From CAZLXG01 sp964563585 (GTDB lineage: Bacteria; Bacteroidota; Bacteroidia; Flavobacteriales; Flavobacteriaceae), in NCBI GenBank assembly GCA_964563585.1, contig CAZLXG010000013.1, forward strand, positions 1 through 38,982: a stretch of DNA of 38,982 bases. The letters are read 5' to 3'. Shown piece by piece: positions 1 to 8,517 of the stretch (positions are counted from its first letter, which is position 1; every line of letters begins with the position of its first letter). A program made the position numbers and the translations under genes. The notes beneath the pieces are model-generated. The model had not been told where the DNA came from. It worked only from the letters and a program-made list of their open reading frames with translations, and made no database searches.

Positions 1-1
1 A

Positions 2-715
2 ATAAAATTTAAGCCTTACAATTCTGAAAAAATAATTACAACATCATTTCTTATTGATGAGCCTGCTCCTAATTACAAAGTAGAAATAAACAATACCCCA
101 AGATTAGGGATAAAGATTAATAAAGAAAATAAAGCTGTTATAATCAAGATTAAGAATTTTAGTTATTTTCCAAGAGGAAGGCAAAATATTGATTTTTTTA
201 AAGAGAAGATTGACACATACATTAAAACAATTAAAGAAGAAAATATAGAGAAAGTTGTTTTTGATTTAAGAGGGAATAGAGGAGGAAACCCAGAATGCAC
301 AGAATATATATTATCTTATATTATTAGTAAAGAAATAAATTTTTATGAGAATAACAACTTCAATACCGTAAAACCAAAAACAACTAATAATATTAGTAAT
401 GCAACTATTTATATGCTTACAGATGGTCGTTGTGCATCTGCAACAACACAAATGTTAGCGGTTGTAAAGCATAATCAGTTAGCAACCATAGTAGGAGAAG
501 AAACAGGAGGTACTTACAGTACGCATCCTGGTAGAGGAGTAAAGCCTTTAAAAAACACAAAACTTGGTTTGCAAATAGGTACAGAAAGGGGATCTACTAA
601 TGTTCCCCAATTACCATTAAACAAAGGCATTATTCCAGATAAAATTATTAAGTTAGGGCTATCTGATATAATAAACGGCTATGACCCATTGCTGAACTAT
701 ATTTTTAAAGAATAG
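2..715 (+). CDS. S41 family (C-terminal processing type) peptidase, C-terminal part, cut by the window edge
   Basis: The reading frame is open from the first bases of the window to a TAA at 713-715, giving 237 visible residues without a start, so the N-terminus lies outside. The visible part has the S41 core: a strand ending VVFDLRGNRGG (about 254-288), then LTDGRCASATTQM, where the Ser codon at 437-439 sits at the nucleophile position, then GEETGGTY about 20 residues later. S41 enzymes cleave proteins near their C-termini, usually in the periplasm or as secreted enzymes. The segment before the core may be the end of another domain. The sequence is more AT-rich in style than its neighbours, and an attC-like element follows 20 bases after the stop, so a cassette or island origin is possible but unproven. 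The family call is solid; substrate unknown. Confidence 0.85.
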   Translation: MKFKPYNSEKIITTSFLIDEPAPNYKVEINNTPRLGIKINKENKAVIIKIKNFSYFPRGRQNIDFFKEKIDTYIKTIKEENIEKVVFDLRGNRGGNPECTEYILSYIISKEINFYENNNFNTVKPKTTNNISNATIYMLTDGRCASATTQMLAVVKHNQLATIVGEETGGTYSTHPGRGVKPLKNTKLGLQIGTERGSTNVPQLPLNKGIIPDKIIKLGLSDIINGYDPLLNYIFKE

Positions 716-734
716 ACAAATGAATTTAAGTCCA

Positions 735-868
735 GTTGCTAATACCGTATATAATTTATTGCTAGTTCTTGCCTACTTACGAAAATTTTCGCGGATTTTC
801 TATTCGGTTTTTATTTGCTAAATTTAGTACTTAAACCACTCAACAAGCCATATACAAACACGTTAAAC
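735..868. repeat. Long imperfect inverted-repeat element, attC-like in form
   Basis: A 134-base non-coding stretch begins GTTGCTAATACCGTATAT and ends ATATACAAACACGTTAAAC. The two ends are imperfect inverted copies of each other, and the right end carries GTTAAAC (862-868), which fits the attC core site GTTRRRY. Inside is the perfect palindrome GAAAATTTTC (781-790). The size and form resemble long attC sites of integron cassettes. It lies 19 bases downstream of the S41 gene. The left end does not give a clean RYYYAAC, and no integrase is in the window, so this is a form-based call only. Confidence 0.4.
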
Positions 869-912
869 GAACCTTCAAAATTTTACTGTTAAATTTAATT
901 TTAGTTCTGCAT

Positions 913-1066
913 TTTGCGTTAAGGATTGAAGCGGCATCCTTTTTAAAATGGTAAGTAAATAATATTTATTAGGTATAAATAACAGCAGATTGCCACGTTC
1001 TTCGTCCTCGCAATACCATTATAAAAAGATATAGTGGAAAGCCTGACCCGATAGGGTAACGCCCAA
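913..1066 (+). repeat. Composite dispersed repeat, copy 1 (MITE-like)
   Basis: This 154-base intergenic block has a near match on the opposite strand at 26606-26758. Three parts are shared in the same order: a block with GGATTGAAGCGGCATCC (GGAT/ATCC stem), a block reading CAGATTGCCACGT then CTTCGTCCTCGCAAT, and a block with AAAAAGATATAGTG followed by a GACCC...GGGT hairpin. The outer ends are short inverted repeats, GCGTTA (916-921) and TAACGC (1057-1062). There is no open frame of note. It looks like a small non-autonomous mobile or REP-type element; mobility is inferred. With the attC-like element it fills the gene-free stretch 716-1115. Confidence 0.75.
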
Positions 1067-1084
1067 ATCTTCTCGATACAATTT

Positions 1085-1113
1085 TAATAAAAAATCGAAA
1101 TCACTCGAAGTGA
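1085..1113 (-). terminator. Probable terminator of tatA
   Basis: On the minus strand, directly after the tatA stop, the perfect hairpin TCACT-CGA-AGTGA (1101-1113) is followed by a T-rich run (1099 down to 1085). The stem is only 5 bp, so the call is moderate. A CGAT/ATCG pair flanks the T-rich run, and the whole may instead be part of the neighbouring repeat cluster. Confidence 0.4.
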
Positions 1114-1115
1114 TA

Positions 1116-1403
1116 TTATAATTTTCGTTTTACTGAGCCTGTAAAATCTTCTAAACTGTCTTTTACTTTTTTTAGCTCGTTTTCTACATCTTTAGTGATG
1201 CTTGTATCGATTCCGTGATTTTCAGCACTTTTGGTAATTTCGTGCTTAATATCGTTGGTTGCGTCTTTAAGTGTTCGCATACCTTTACCTAAGCCTCGTG
1301 CTATTTCGGGTAATTTATCGGCGCCAAAAACCATAATAACAATAAATAGTATAAAGGCTATTTCGCCACCACTAATAAATAAAAATGTTGCTTGTTGAAT
1401 CAC
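1116..1403 (-). CDS. tatA: Sec-independent (twin-arginine) translocase subunit TatA
   Basis: This 95-residue protein has the TatA/TatE plan: a short N-terminus, one membrane segment (about residues 8-26, FISGGEIAFILFIVIMVFG), the FGADKLPEIARGLGKGMR hinge and amphipathic helix, and a charged acidic/basic tail. TatA oligomers form the conduit through which TatBC-bound folded proteins cross the inner membrane. The start is GTG at 1403; no ATG lies near it in frame. A TATATTTG box on the minus strand (1408-1415) leaves only four bases before the GTG, so the transcript may be leaderless or the box may be spurious. No tatC is in the window. The call is firm. Confidence 0.93.
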   Translation of the reverse strand: MIQQATFLFISGGEIAFILFIVIMVFGADKLPEIARGLGKGMRTLKDATNDIKHEITKSAENHGIDTSITKDVENELKKVKDSLEDFTGSVKRKL

Positions 1404-1480
1404 AGTACAAATATAGTGAGTTGTTTTTATAGTATAAAGAAATATTGTGGTCTTTATACTTTGTACGCTTTAGTGGAAAT

Positions 1481-1509
1481 AAAAAAGCCGACTTAAATAA
1501 GTCGGCTTT
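1481..1509 (-). terminator. Rho-independent terminator after the M1 peptidase pair
   Basis: The perfect 11-bp stem AAAGCCGACTT (1484-1494) / AAGTCGGCTTT (1499-1509) has a 4-base loop and is followed on the minus strand by a T run (1486-1481). It lies 13 bases beyond the stop of the 1523-3781 gene and separates it from tatA. Confidence 0.9.
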
Positions 1510-1522
1510 AAATATTTAGTTT

Positions 1523-3781
1523 TTATCCTTTTACCTTATTTTTAAACTCGTCGAACTCGCTTTGTTTAACTTCTTTTGGCCAAGAATTATTGGATGTATC
1601 TATATCGGCAGTTTCTAAATCTGGATCGATTACAAAACCTGTTATTGCCTTTTCTGTTCTGAAAACTCTTTTAACTTCGTTTTCATTATATCTCCAAATT
1701 TGTGCTGGGTACGTTTTTCTTTCTTTAGTTCCATCTTCATAAGTTATCTCTAAAATTATTGGCATTACCAATCCTCCTGGTTTCTCGAAAGTTACTTCGT
1801 AAAAATAATTTGGCGCATCTTTTAATTCTGCTTTTTCTGCTTCTGATAAGCTTTCTAAATGCTTATTTAAAAACTCGAAATCAATTGCTTTTTTAGCGTC
1901 GTCTGAATTATTTCCTTCTTTAACTTCTGCAAAATAAACTAGCTTATTTTTATAATCGTCAAGATTCATGTTGTTCTTTTCTGCAAATTCTTTTGCTGCA
2001 TCTGTGGCTTTATCTGTTAAATAATATCTTTTAACTTCTTTAATTCCAATATCTGTATTGTCTGTAGTATAAAACCAACCTCTCCAAAACCAATCTAAAT
2101 CCATTGCAGATGCATCTTCCATTGTTCTGAAAAAATCTGCTGGTGTTGGGTGTTTAAACATCCATCGTTTTGAATATGTTCTAAAAGCATAATCAAATAA
2201 TTCTGGCCCCATTATAGTTTGTCTAAGCATATATAATGCTGCTGCAGGTTTTGTATATGCATTTGGTCCAAATTGTTGTACATAATCACCTTGTGACATT
2301 ATTGGAGAAATAAAATCTTGATCGCCACCCATATAACGCACTATATCTTTTGGCAAATTGCCCGTATTGTAATTAGGGTCGTAATCTAACTCTGCTATAA
2401 TTTCTACAAATGAATTTAAACCTTCGTCCATCCATGTCCATTGGCGTTCATCACTATTTACAATCATAGGAAAGAAATTATGACCAACCTCATGAGTAAT
2501 TACTCCTATCATTCCTCTTTTAAGTCTTTCTGAATATGTTCCATCTGGATTTGGTCGTCCATAATTGAAACAAATCATTGGGTATTCCATTCCCATTTGC
2601 GCGTGTACAGAAACTGCTTTGTTATAAGGATAATCGAAAGTAAGTTTAGAATATTCTTCTAAAGTATTAGCAACTACTCTAGTAGAATGCTCTTCCCATA
2701 ATGGGTTTCCTTCTTTAGAATAAAGCGAAATTGCCATTACTGATCTTCCGTTAATATTAACAGCCATTGCATCCCACAAAAATTTTCTTGAAGTAGCAAA
2801 CGCAAAATCTCTTACTCTATTTGCTTTAAAATGCCATGTTTTTGTTTTTGTGCTTCTTTCTTTTTCAGCTGCTTCTGCTTCTTCTTGTGTTACAATAAAA
2901 ACAGGGTCTTTAAATGATTTTTTAGCCGCTTCAAAACGTTTAAGCTGTGTTCTTGTCAACACTTCTTTTTGGTTTTGTAATTTCCCTGTTGCTTCTAATT
3001 TATGATCTGCAGGTACTGTTAACTTCACATCAAAATCTCCAAATTCTAAAGCAAATTCACTTCTGCCCCAAAACTGCATATTTTGCCATCCTTCAACATT
3101 ATCATAAACACAAAGCCTTGGATAAAACTGGGCGATTACATATGTATTATTCCCATCAGGAAAGGCTTCGTAACCAGAACGACCTCCATCTTCAATATGG
3201 TTATTAATATTATACCACCATTTTATTTGAAATTTAAAAACTTCGCCTGGAGCAAGTGGTTTAGCTAAATCAATTCTCATCATGGTTTGATTAATCATAA
3301 TTGACAAATCTGATCCATCATCACTTTTAACTGATACTATATTAAAACCACCATCAAATTTTTTCTTCAAATTTGTTCTTGTGAAAGTTTTCGGACCATT
3401 AAACGTTGAATTAAAACTTTGAGAATTAATGTCTGGAGATTTAGAATCTGCCGCTCTCATATTTTGATCTAACTGTACCCATAAATACTCTAAATGGTCT
3501 TTAGAATTATTATGATATGTTATTTTTTCATCACCAAAAAGTTGACTTTTATCTTCGTCTAAACGAATATTCATTACATAATCTACCTTTTGCTGAGTGT
3601 ATTGATAACCTGGCGCTCCAGCTGCAGTTCTAGTTTCATTAGGCGTAGCTAGAACATCTTTCATTTGCCTAAATTTATTTTGGTCTGTATGACCTTGAGG
3701 CTTTGATTTTTCTTGTTCTTGAGCAAAAATACCAGTAGAAATAAAGAATACTGATAAAAAGTAATACTTAAATTTTTTCAT
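1523..3781 (-). CDS. M1 family zinc metallopeptidase, exported, paralogue A
   Basis: This 752-residue protein starts with a signal peptide (MKKFKYYFLSVFFISTGIFA, then Q). The zinc site is complete: HEVGH at about residues 430-434, followed after exactly 18 residues by the Glu of WMDEGLNSF, which is the HExxH-x18-E signature of M1 (gluzincin) aminopeptidases. Upstream, where classical M1 enzymes have GxMEN, the sequence reads GMEYP, so N-terminal amine recognition may differ. It probably acts in the periplasm or on the outer surface; no clear type IX secretion tail is seen at the end. It lies 28 bases downstream of a close paralogue with the same layout and the same last 20 or so residues, so it arose by tandem duplication. 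It probably shares that gene's transcript and ends at the terminator at 1481-1509. Confidence 0.9.
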   Translation of the reverse strand: MKKFKYYFLSVFFISTGIFAQEQEKSKPQGHTDQNKFRQMKDVLATPNETRTAAGAPGYQYTQQKVDYVMNIRLDEDKSQLFGDEKITYHNNSKDHLEYLWVQLDQNMRAADSKSPDINSQSFNSTFNGPKTFTRTNLKKKFDGGFNIVSVKSDDGSDLSIMINQTMMRIDLAKPLAPGEVFKFQIKWWYNINNHIEDGGRSGYEAFPDGNNTYVIAQFYPRLCVYDNVEGWQNMQFWGRSEFALEFGDFDVKLTVPADHKLEATGKLQNQKEVLTRTQLKRFEAAKKSFKDPVFIVTQEEAEAAEKERSTKTKTWHFKANRVRDFAFATSRKFLWDAMAVNINGRSVMAISLYSKEGNPLWEEHSTRVVANTLEEYSKLTFDYPYNKAVSVHAQMGMEYPMICFNYGRPNPDGTYSERLKRGMIGVITHEVGHNFFPMIVNSDERQWTWMDEGLNSFVEIIAELDYDPNYNTGNLPKDIVRYMGGDQDFISPIMSQGDYVQQFGPNAYTKPAAALYMLRQTIMGPELFDYAFRTYSKRWMFKHPTPADFFRTMEDASAMDLDWFWRGWFYTTDNTDIGIKEVKRYYLTDKATDAAKEFAEKNNMNLDDYKNKLVYFAEVKEGNNSDDAKKAIDFEFLNKHLESLSEAEKAELKDAPNYFYEVTFEKPGGLVMPIILEITYEDGTKERKTYPAQIWRYNENEVKRVFRTEKAITGFVIDPDLETADIDTSNNSWPKEVKQSEFDEFKNKVKG

Positions 3782-3809
3782 TTTTTTGATTTTTTTTGAT
3801 TGATTATTC

Positions 3810-6125
3810 TTAACCTTTTACCTTGGTTTTAAACTCGTCGAACTTGCTTTGTTTAACTTCTTTTGGCCAAGAATTATTAGACGTATCAACATCAGCAGTT
3901 TCTAATTTAGGATCGACAGTTATTCCAACTATTTCTTTATCTGAAGCAATAGCTTTACTTGCTTCAGTATCGTTTAACCTCCAAATTTGTGCTGGATACG
4001 TTTCGGTTTTTGAAGTTCCGTCAGCATAAGTATATTCTACTATAATCGGCATTACCAAACCTCCTGGTTTTTCGAAAGTTACGTTATAAAAATATTTTGG
4101 TGATTTTATGTTTTTACGTTCTGCATCAGAAAAATTATCCATTACATACTCATTTAATGTTGGAGAATTCTCTAGAAGTGTACCTTCTTTCATCTTTTCT
4201 GTAAACTCTTCGCTACCTTCTTCAACCATATATACTAATGGTGGTAAATCTTCCATTTTCATGTCTCTTTTCTTTACAATATCTTTTATATATTCATTTG
4301 GCTCAGACGATACATAGTATTTTTTCACTTCTTTTATGCCTATATCAACCCAATCTGTAGTATAAAACCATCCTCTCCAATACCAATCTAAATCCATTGC
4401 TGAAGCATCTTCCATTGTTCTAAAGAAATCTTCTGGTGTTGGGTGTTTAAACATCCATCGTCTTGCATATTCTTTAAAAGCATAATCGAATAATTCTGGT
4501 CCCATTACAGTTTCTCTTAAAATATTTAATGCTGTTCCCGGTTTTCCGTAAGCGTTATTACCAAATTGGAATGTGTTAAGTCCTTTTGTCATTATTGGTG
4601 CAATAAAATCTTGATTACCGCCCATATAATTTACAATTTTTGCTGCTGGACCACGACGTGAAGGATAAGCTGTTTGACCTTCTGATAATACTTGTGGATA
4701 CTTGGTTCCAAAATCTTGTTCTGCTACATACTGTACAAAAGTATTTAAACCTTCGTCCATCCATGTCCATTGACGCTCATCACTATTTACAATCATTGGA
4801 AAGAAATTGTGTCCTACTTCGTGAATAATTACACTCATCATTCCAAATTTTGTTCTATCATTATATTTCCCTTCTTTATCAGGACGACCATAATTCCAAC
4901 AAATCATTGGATACTCCATACCTTGTTGTTTTGCGTGAACTGAAATTGCTTTATGGTAAGGATAATCAAACGTCATTCTTGAATACGATGTTAACGTACT
5001 TGCTACAGTTTTTGTAGACCAATCTTCCCATAACGGGTTTCCTTCTTTTGGATATAATGATACTGCCATAACATCTTTTCCTCCAATTTTCACAGCCATC
5101 ATATCCCAAATAAATTTTCTTGATGTTGCAAAACCAAAATCACGTACATTTTCTGCATGCAATTTCCATGTTTTCTTTTCAGTTGATTTTGTTTTTTCAG
5201 CAGCTTCTGCTTCAGCTTGTGTAACAATTACAACTGGATTATCATAAGATTTCTTAGCTTCATTATAACGTTTCATCATAGTTCTAGAAAACACATCTTT
5301 TCTATTTACTAATCGACCTGTGCCATCTAAAATATGATCTGCTGGTACAGTAATATTAACTTCAAAATTTCCGAATGGTAATGCAAACTCATCGCGTCCC
5401 CAAAATTGAGAATTTTGCCAACCTTCAATATCACTATAAACAGCCATTCTTGGATAAAACTGAGCTATTACATATGCTCTATTATCATCTTCTGAAAAAT
5501 ATTCATAACCTGAACGTCCACCATCATCTACATGGTCGTTTATATTATACCACCACTTAATAGAAAATGAAAATTGCTCCCCCGATTTTAAAACTTGTGG
5601 TAAATCAATACGCATCATGGTTCTATTTATCATGTGCGACAATGGTTTTCCATTAATATCTTTAACTTCTTGTATGTTAAAACCACCATCAAAACGTTCT
5701 TTCATAAAACTTGAAGTAAACCTAGATGGTTGTTGCACTGGCGCAATACCACCACCTTCAATTAAAGGTGATTTAGAATCTTTTGCTCTTTGATTTTGAT
5801 CTAATTGAACCCAAAGATATCTTAACTGATCAGGCGAGTTGTTTGTATATGTAATCGTCTCATTACCCGATAACTTTTTATTTACATCATCAAGTTCAAT
5901 ATCCATTTTGTAATCTGCTTGTTGCTGATAGTAGGCAGACCCAGGCGCTCCAGATGCTGCTCTATACATATTTGGCGCAGAAAACTCGTCATACAGTTGC
6001 TTAAACTTGTTTTGATTAATATGACCAAGTTTTTTTGGCTCTGGTGTTTCTTGTTCTTGATTTTGAGCAAATACACTTACAGAAATGAAAGCGATAGACA
6101 AAAAGAAATACTTAATTTTTTGCAT
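3810..6125 (-). CDS. M1 family zinc metallopeptidase, exported, paralogue B
   Basis: This 771-residue protein has a signal peptide (MQKIKYFFLSIAFISVSVFA, then Q) and the full M1 zinc signature: HEVGH, then 18 residues, then the Glu of WMDEGLNTF. As in paralogue A, the exopeptidase motif is GMEYP rather than GAMEN. It is alignable with A over its length. The main differences are an extra segment of about 15 residues just after the zinc site (around EGQTAYPSRRGPAAK) and a longer loop before the C-terminal domain (DLPPLVYMVEEGSEEF region). Both have the same C-terminal WPKEVKQS-FDEFK-KVKG tail. The 28-base gap to A, without a hairpin, suggests one transcript. It follows the DUF6702-like gene by 110 bases. 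Substrates are unknown. Confidence 0.9.
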   Translation of the reverse strand: MQKIKYFFLSIAFISVSVFAQNQEQETPEPKKLGHINQNKFKQLYDEFSAPNMYRAASGAPGSAYYQQQADYKMDIELDDVNKKLSGNETITYTNNSPDQLRYLWVQLDQNQRAKDSKSPLIEGGGIAPVQQPSRFTSSFMKERFDGGFNIQEVKDINGKPLSHMINRTMMRIDLPQVLKSGEQFSFSIKWWYNINDHVDDGGRSGYEYFSEDDNRAYVIAQFYPRMAVYSDIEGWQNSQFWGRDEFALPFGNFEVNITVPADHILDGTGRLVNRKDVFSRTMMKRYNEAKKSYDNPVVIVTQAEAEAAEKTKSTEKKTWKLHAENVRDFGFATSRKFIWDMMAVKIGGKDVMAVSLYPKEGNPLWEDWSTKTVASTLTSYSRMTFDYPYHKAISVHAKQQGMEYPMICWNYGRPDKEGKYNDRTKFGMMSVIIHEVGHNFFPMIVNSDERQWTWMDEGLNTFVQYVAEQDFGTKYPQVLSEGQTAYPSRRGPAAKIVNYMGGNQDFIAPIMTKGLNTFQFGNNAYGKPGTALNILRETVMGPELFDYAFKEYARRWMFKHPTPEDFFRTMEDASAMDLDWYWRGWFYTTDWVDIGIKEVKKYYVSSEPNEYIKDIVKKRDMKMEDLPPLVYMVEEGSEEFTEKMKEGTLLENSPTLNEYVMDNFSDAERKNIKSPKYFYNVTFEKPGGLVMPIIVEYTYADGTSKTETYPAQIWRLNDTEASKAIASDKEIVGITVDPKLETADVDTSNNSWPKEVKQSKFDEFKTKVKG

Positions 6126-6235
6126 TTTTTGAATTTTTGTTTTTTAATGAATTAGCCCTTTTTATGAAAAAAATGAATTTTTTACTTTAAAAAGGTTACC
6201 GAAAATAGTGAATTCTGAGTATTTTTAACTTTTTT

Positions 6236-6739
6236 TTAATTAAACTTTAACAAAGCTTTTTGTTTTTGTGCAGTAAGTAGAAAGCTTTTTTTCTTAGAAT
6301 TTATATTTAGCTTTACTATGTTTTGTTGTTCTTCTTTTAAATCAAACAAAACTTTATTTGAAATTTCGAAAGAATTTATACTTTCAATATTATCAATTTC
6401 TAAAAAACAGCGTACAATATCGTCTTCATATTCTTTACCTAGAAAAACTACTTGTGCGTCTTTTCCGTTTATTTTTACCTTGATTTTTTGAGTTAAATAC
6501 ATTTCAATATATGAGTTAACCTCAATTAACTCGTTTTCTTCATTTAAAATAATTTTCTCATCGTAACGTTTTTGCAAAAGACTTTCAAAATCATCAATAA
6601 AAATTCTTGAAATAATTTGTACAGATTGTTTGTCTTTAATATATTCTATTTGGGTAACACTTATATAGTATTTATGTGCTGTAGTAAAAGCCAATAATGG
6701 CAACACAAAAATTAATAACAATAATTTAATACGCTTCAT
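6236..6739 (-). CDS. DUF6702-like exported protein
   Basis: This 167-residue protein has an N-terminal signal segment (MKRIKLLLLIFVLPLLAFTTA) followed by HKYYISVTQIEYIKDKQSVQIISRIFIDD. This opening is characteristic, from my recollection, of the DUF6702 family found beside M1 peptidases in Flavobacteriaceae. No catalytic motif is visible, and the rest looks like a beta-rich periplasmic or surface domain. It lies in the same direction as, and just upstream of, the two M1 peptidases, and downstream of two carboxypeptidase-regulatory-like proteins. A role as an accessory to the M1 peptidases is an inference from gene order. The family call is fairly sure; the function is unknown. Confidence 0.75.
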   Translation of the reverse strand: MKRIKLLLLIFVLPLLAFTTAHKYYISVTQIEYIKDKQSVQIISRIFIDDFESLLQKRYDEKIILNEENELIEVNSYIEMYLTQKIKVKINGKDAQVVFLGKEYEDDIVRCFLEIDNIESINSFEISNKVLFDLKEEQQNIVKLNINSKKKSFLLTAQKQKALLKFN

Positions 6740-6795
6740 TAATTTGTTTTTTGCTAAAGTAATTATTTTGATGTTTCAAAAAGCATTCCAAAAAG

Positions 6796-7596
6796 TTAAT
6801 CTTTTTCTTCACTCAAGTTTTTTTGATACTGCCTGTACTTATAACGCAAGAAAATTAGTATTTCAAAATCTGTTTTATTTTTACAGCGCAATATAAAGTT
6901 TTCATCGTCCGAACAGAAATAAAAGAAATCCATTATTAAATCTTCTGGCAATGGATTAGATGCTAAAAAATCTTTAGACAAACGTGCTTTTACACTTTGC
7001 ATTAATGTTTCTCTAGATTCTATTTCTACACGTTGTTTAAGCATTTTGGTTCTTCCAGAAATTCCGTTTAAAATAGGGTTTAATGGCAAACCTCCACCTA
7101 AAAGACCTAAAAGCATTTTTGGTTTAAACTCACCTGCTTCAGCTAAACGTCTTTCACTTCGTGTTGCTATTTTGCCTTTATATCCAGGGATTCCTACATC
7201 GTAAAAATTTATTGGCGGGTCACCTTCTGTATTACCTATGTCTAAAAGTAAATTTCCTGTTAGTATTTTACCAACTAATACCTCATCTAACTCATTAATT
7301 TGTTCGTCTAAAATTACTGTACATGTTTGAATAGAAATAATATTTTTATTTACAATAATCTGTTTTAGTTTGTGCTGAATTGATGAGAACACCAAAGTAT
7401 CATTTAACTTAGCTGTAATTTTAAATTCGCCTTTTTTATCTGTAGTTGTAAAAAACTGAGCTGTTTTATTTATTACATGTATACTTTCAACATTAGCTTT
7501 ACTTACAACTTTTCCATGTATTTCAATTGACTGAGATATAGCTATTTGAAAACTGAAAAATAAGAACAAAACTATTAAGCTTCTAATTTTTAGCAT
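6796..7596 (-). CDS. Carboxypeptidase-regulatory-like domain protein, exported, paralogue 2
   Basis: This 266-residue protein has a signal peptide (MLKIRSLIVLFLFFSFQIAIS, then Q). Residues about 22-105 form a CarboxypepD_reg-like beta-sandwich: IEIHGKVVSKANVESIHVINKT, TTTDKKGEFKITAKLNDTLVFSSI, and an L-D-E-VLVG end. The remainder has a charged, partly helical region of unknown fold. Such domains are the usual N-terminal part of TonB-linked receptors, but no receptor barrel is present here. The start overlaps the end of the upstream paralogue by 14 bases, which indicates translational coupling. Both probably belong to the unit running into the DUF6702-like gene and the M1 peptidases. The specific role is unknown. 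Confidence 0.75.
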   Translation of the reverse strand: MLKIRSLIVLFLFFSFQIAISQSIEIHGKVVSKANVESIHVINKTAQFFTTTDKKGEFKITAKLNDTLVFSSIQHKLKQIIVNKNIISIQTCTVILDEQINELDEVLVGKILTGNLLLDIGNTEGDPPINFYDVGIPGYKGKIATRSERRLAEAGEFKPKMLLGLLGGGLPLNPILNGISGRTKMLKQRVEIESRETLMQSVKARLSKDFLASNPLPEDLIMDFFYFCSDDENFILRCKNKTDFEILIFLRYKYRQYQKNLSEEKD

Positions 7597-8437
7597 GTTC
7601 TGTTTTTAAAAATAATTTACTTTGCTTTACTAAAAATTCAATGCGTTGCATTTCATTCGCATCATTTAATAAGTCCTTACTTATTCCTTTTGCTTCAACA
7701 AAAGCTATAAATGCTTCAACTTTATTTATTGAAATATTAAAAGTTTCACTAATCTCATTATGTGAATAAATATCAATTAATTCTATTGGCTTTTCGTATT
7801 CTTTATCAACAAAAAGGTTTTTTTTAAACGATAAATTAATTTTTTTCTTTGTGAATAATGCTATGATTTTTACTAAATCTGGCAAATAAACACGTGCCTC
7901 AGGATTTATTATAGATGTTAAATGATTTTGAACAACTCTGCTATCAAAGGCTTTTTCATCATTATATTCAAACGAAGCATCCATATTCCCCATATCAATA
8001 GCTATATACTTTGGTTCTTTTACATTTACTACATCAGCCGCTAAATTCCCTGAAAGTCCTTGACTTAATAAAACAGCATCTAATTGATTCATCTGTTCAA
8101 CCAAATATATTTTCAACGTTTTATTCTCAATTACTTCTTCTGTGATAGTAAGTAAAATTGATTCAAACTGTAAAGCAGAAACTTCAATAATATCATTTAC
8201 AGCTATCTCAATAACAAACTCACCGACACTATTAGTAATAGTTCCTTTACTTGATGATGTATTATATATTGTTACACCTTCAACATCATTATCGTTATTA
8301 TGCACTAGAATAACACCATTAATTTCTATACGCTCTATCGTTTGACTATTTATAGACAACATAGGAAACATAAGCACACACAAAAACAATAAACACTTCA
8401 AATTGGTTAATTTAATACGATAAAGAACGTATTTCAA
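7583..8437 (-). CDS. Carboxypeptidase-regulatory-like domain protein, exported, paralogue 1
   Basis: This 284-residue protein is first in a minus-strand set. It has a hydrophobic signal segment (about residues 12-31, LKCLLFLCVLMFPMLSINSQ). It then has a CarboxypepD_reg-like domain (INGVILVHNNDNDVEGVTIY, then SSKGTITNSVGEFVIEIAV, then LDAVLLSQGLSGNLAADVVN). The tail, about residues 130-284, has no motif I recognise. It shares its plan with the next gene, which it overlaps by 14 bases, so the two are probably an old tandem duplication. It diverges from pepE across an 80-base AT-rich gap. The products are probably envelope-associated; function unknown. Confidence 0.72.
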   Translation of the reverse strand: MKYVLYRIKLTNLKCLLFLCVLMFPMLSINSQTIERIEINGVILVHNNDNDVEGVTIYNTSSSKGTITNSVGEFVIEIAVNDIIEVSALQFESILLTITEEVIENKTLKIYLVEQMNQLDAVLLSQGLSGNLAADVVNVKEPKYIAIDMGNMDASFEYNDEKAFDSRVVQNHLTSIINPEARVYLPDLVKIIALFTKKKINLSFKKNLFVDKEYEKPIELIDIYSHNEISETFNISINKVEAFIAFVEAKGISKDLLNDANEMQRIEFLVKQSKLFLKTEHAKN

Positions 8438-8468
8438 ATCTTAAAGAAAATGAAAAAGTACTTTAAAC

Positions 8469-8499
8469 TTTTGTTAAAACCTACATTTTCTTAATTTTA
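8469..8499 (+). promoter_or_regulatory. Probable pepE promoter (Bacteroidota type)
   Basis: TTTTG (8469-8473), an 18-base spacer and TAATTTTA (8492-8499) fit the TTTG / TAnnTTTG promoter form of this phylum, with the last base A in place of G. The expected transcription start is about 12 bases before the ATG at 8518. Confidence 0.55.
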
Positions 8500-8517
8500 C
8501 ACAACAATTTATAATGT

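Noticed and set aside
2947..3268. Open frames on the plus strand across the M1 peptidase gene
   Set aside because: They are antisense to a well-supported coding region and have no domain, signal or promoter.
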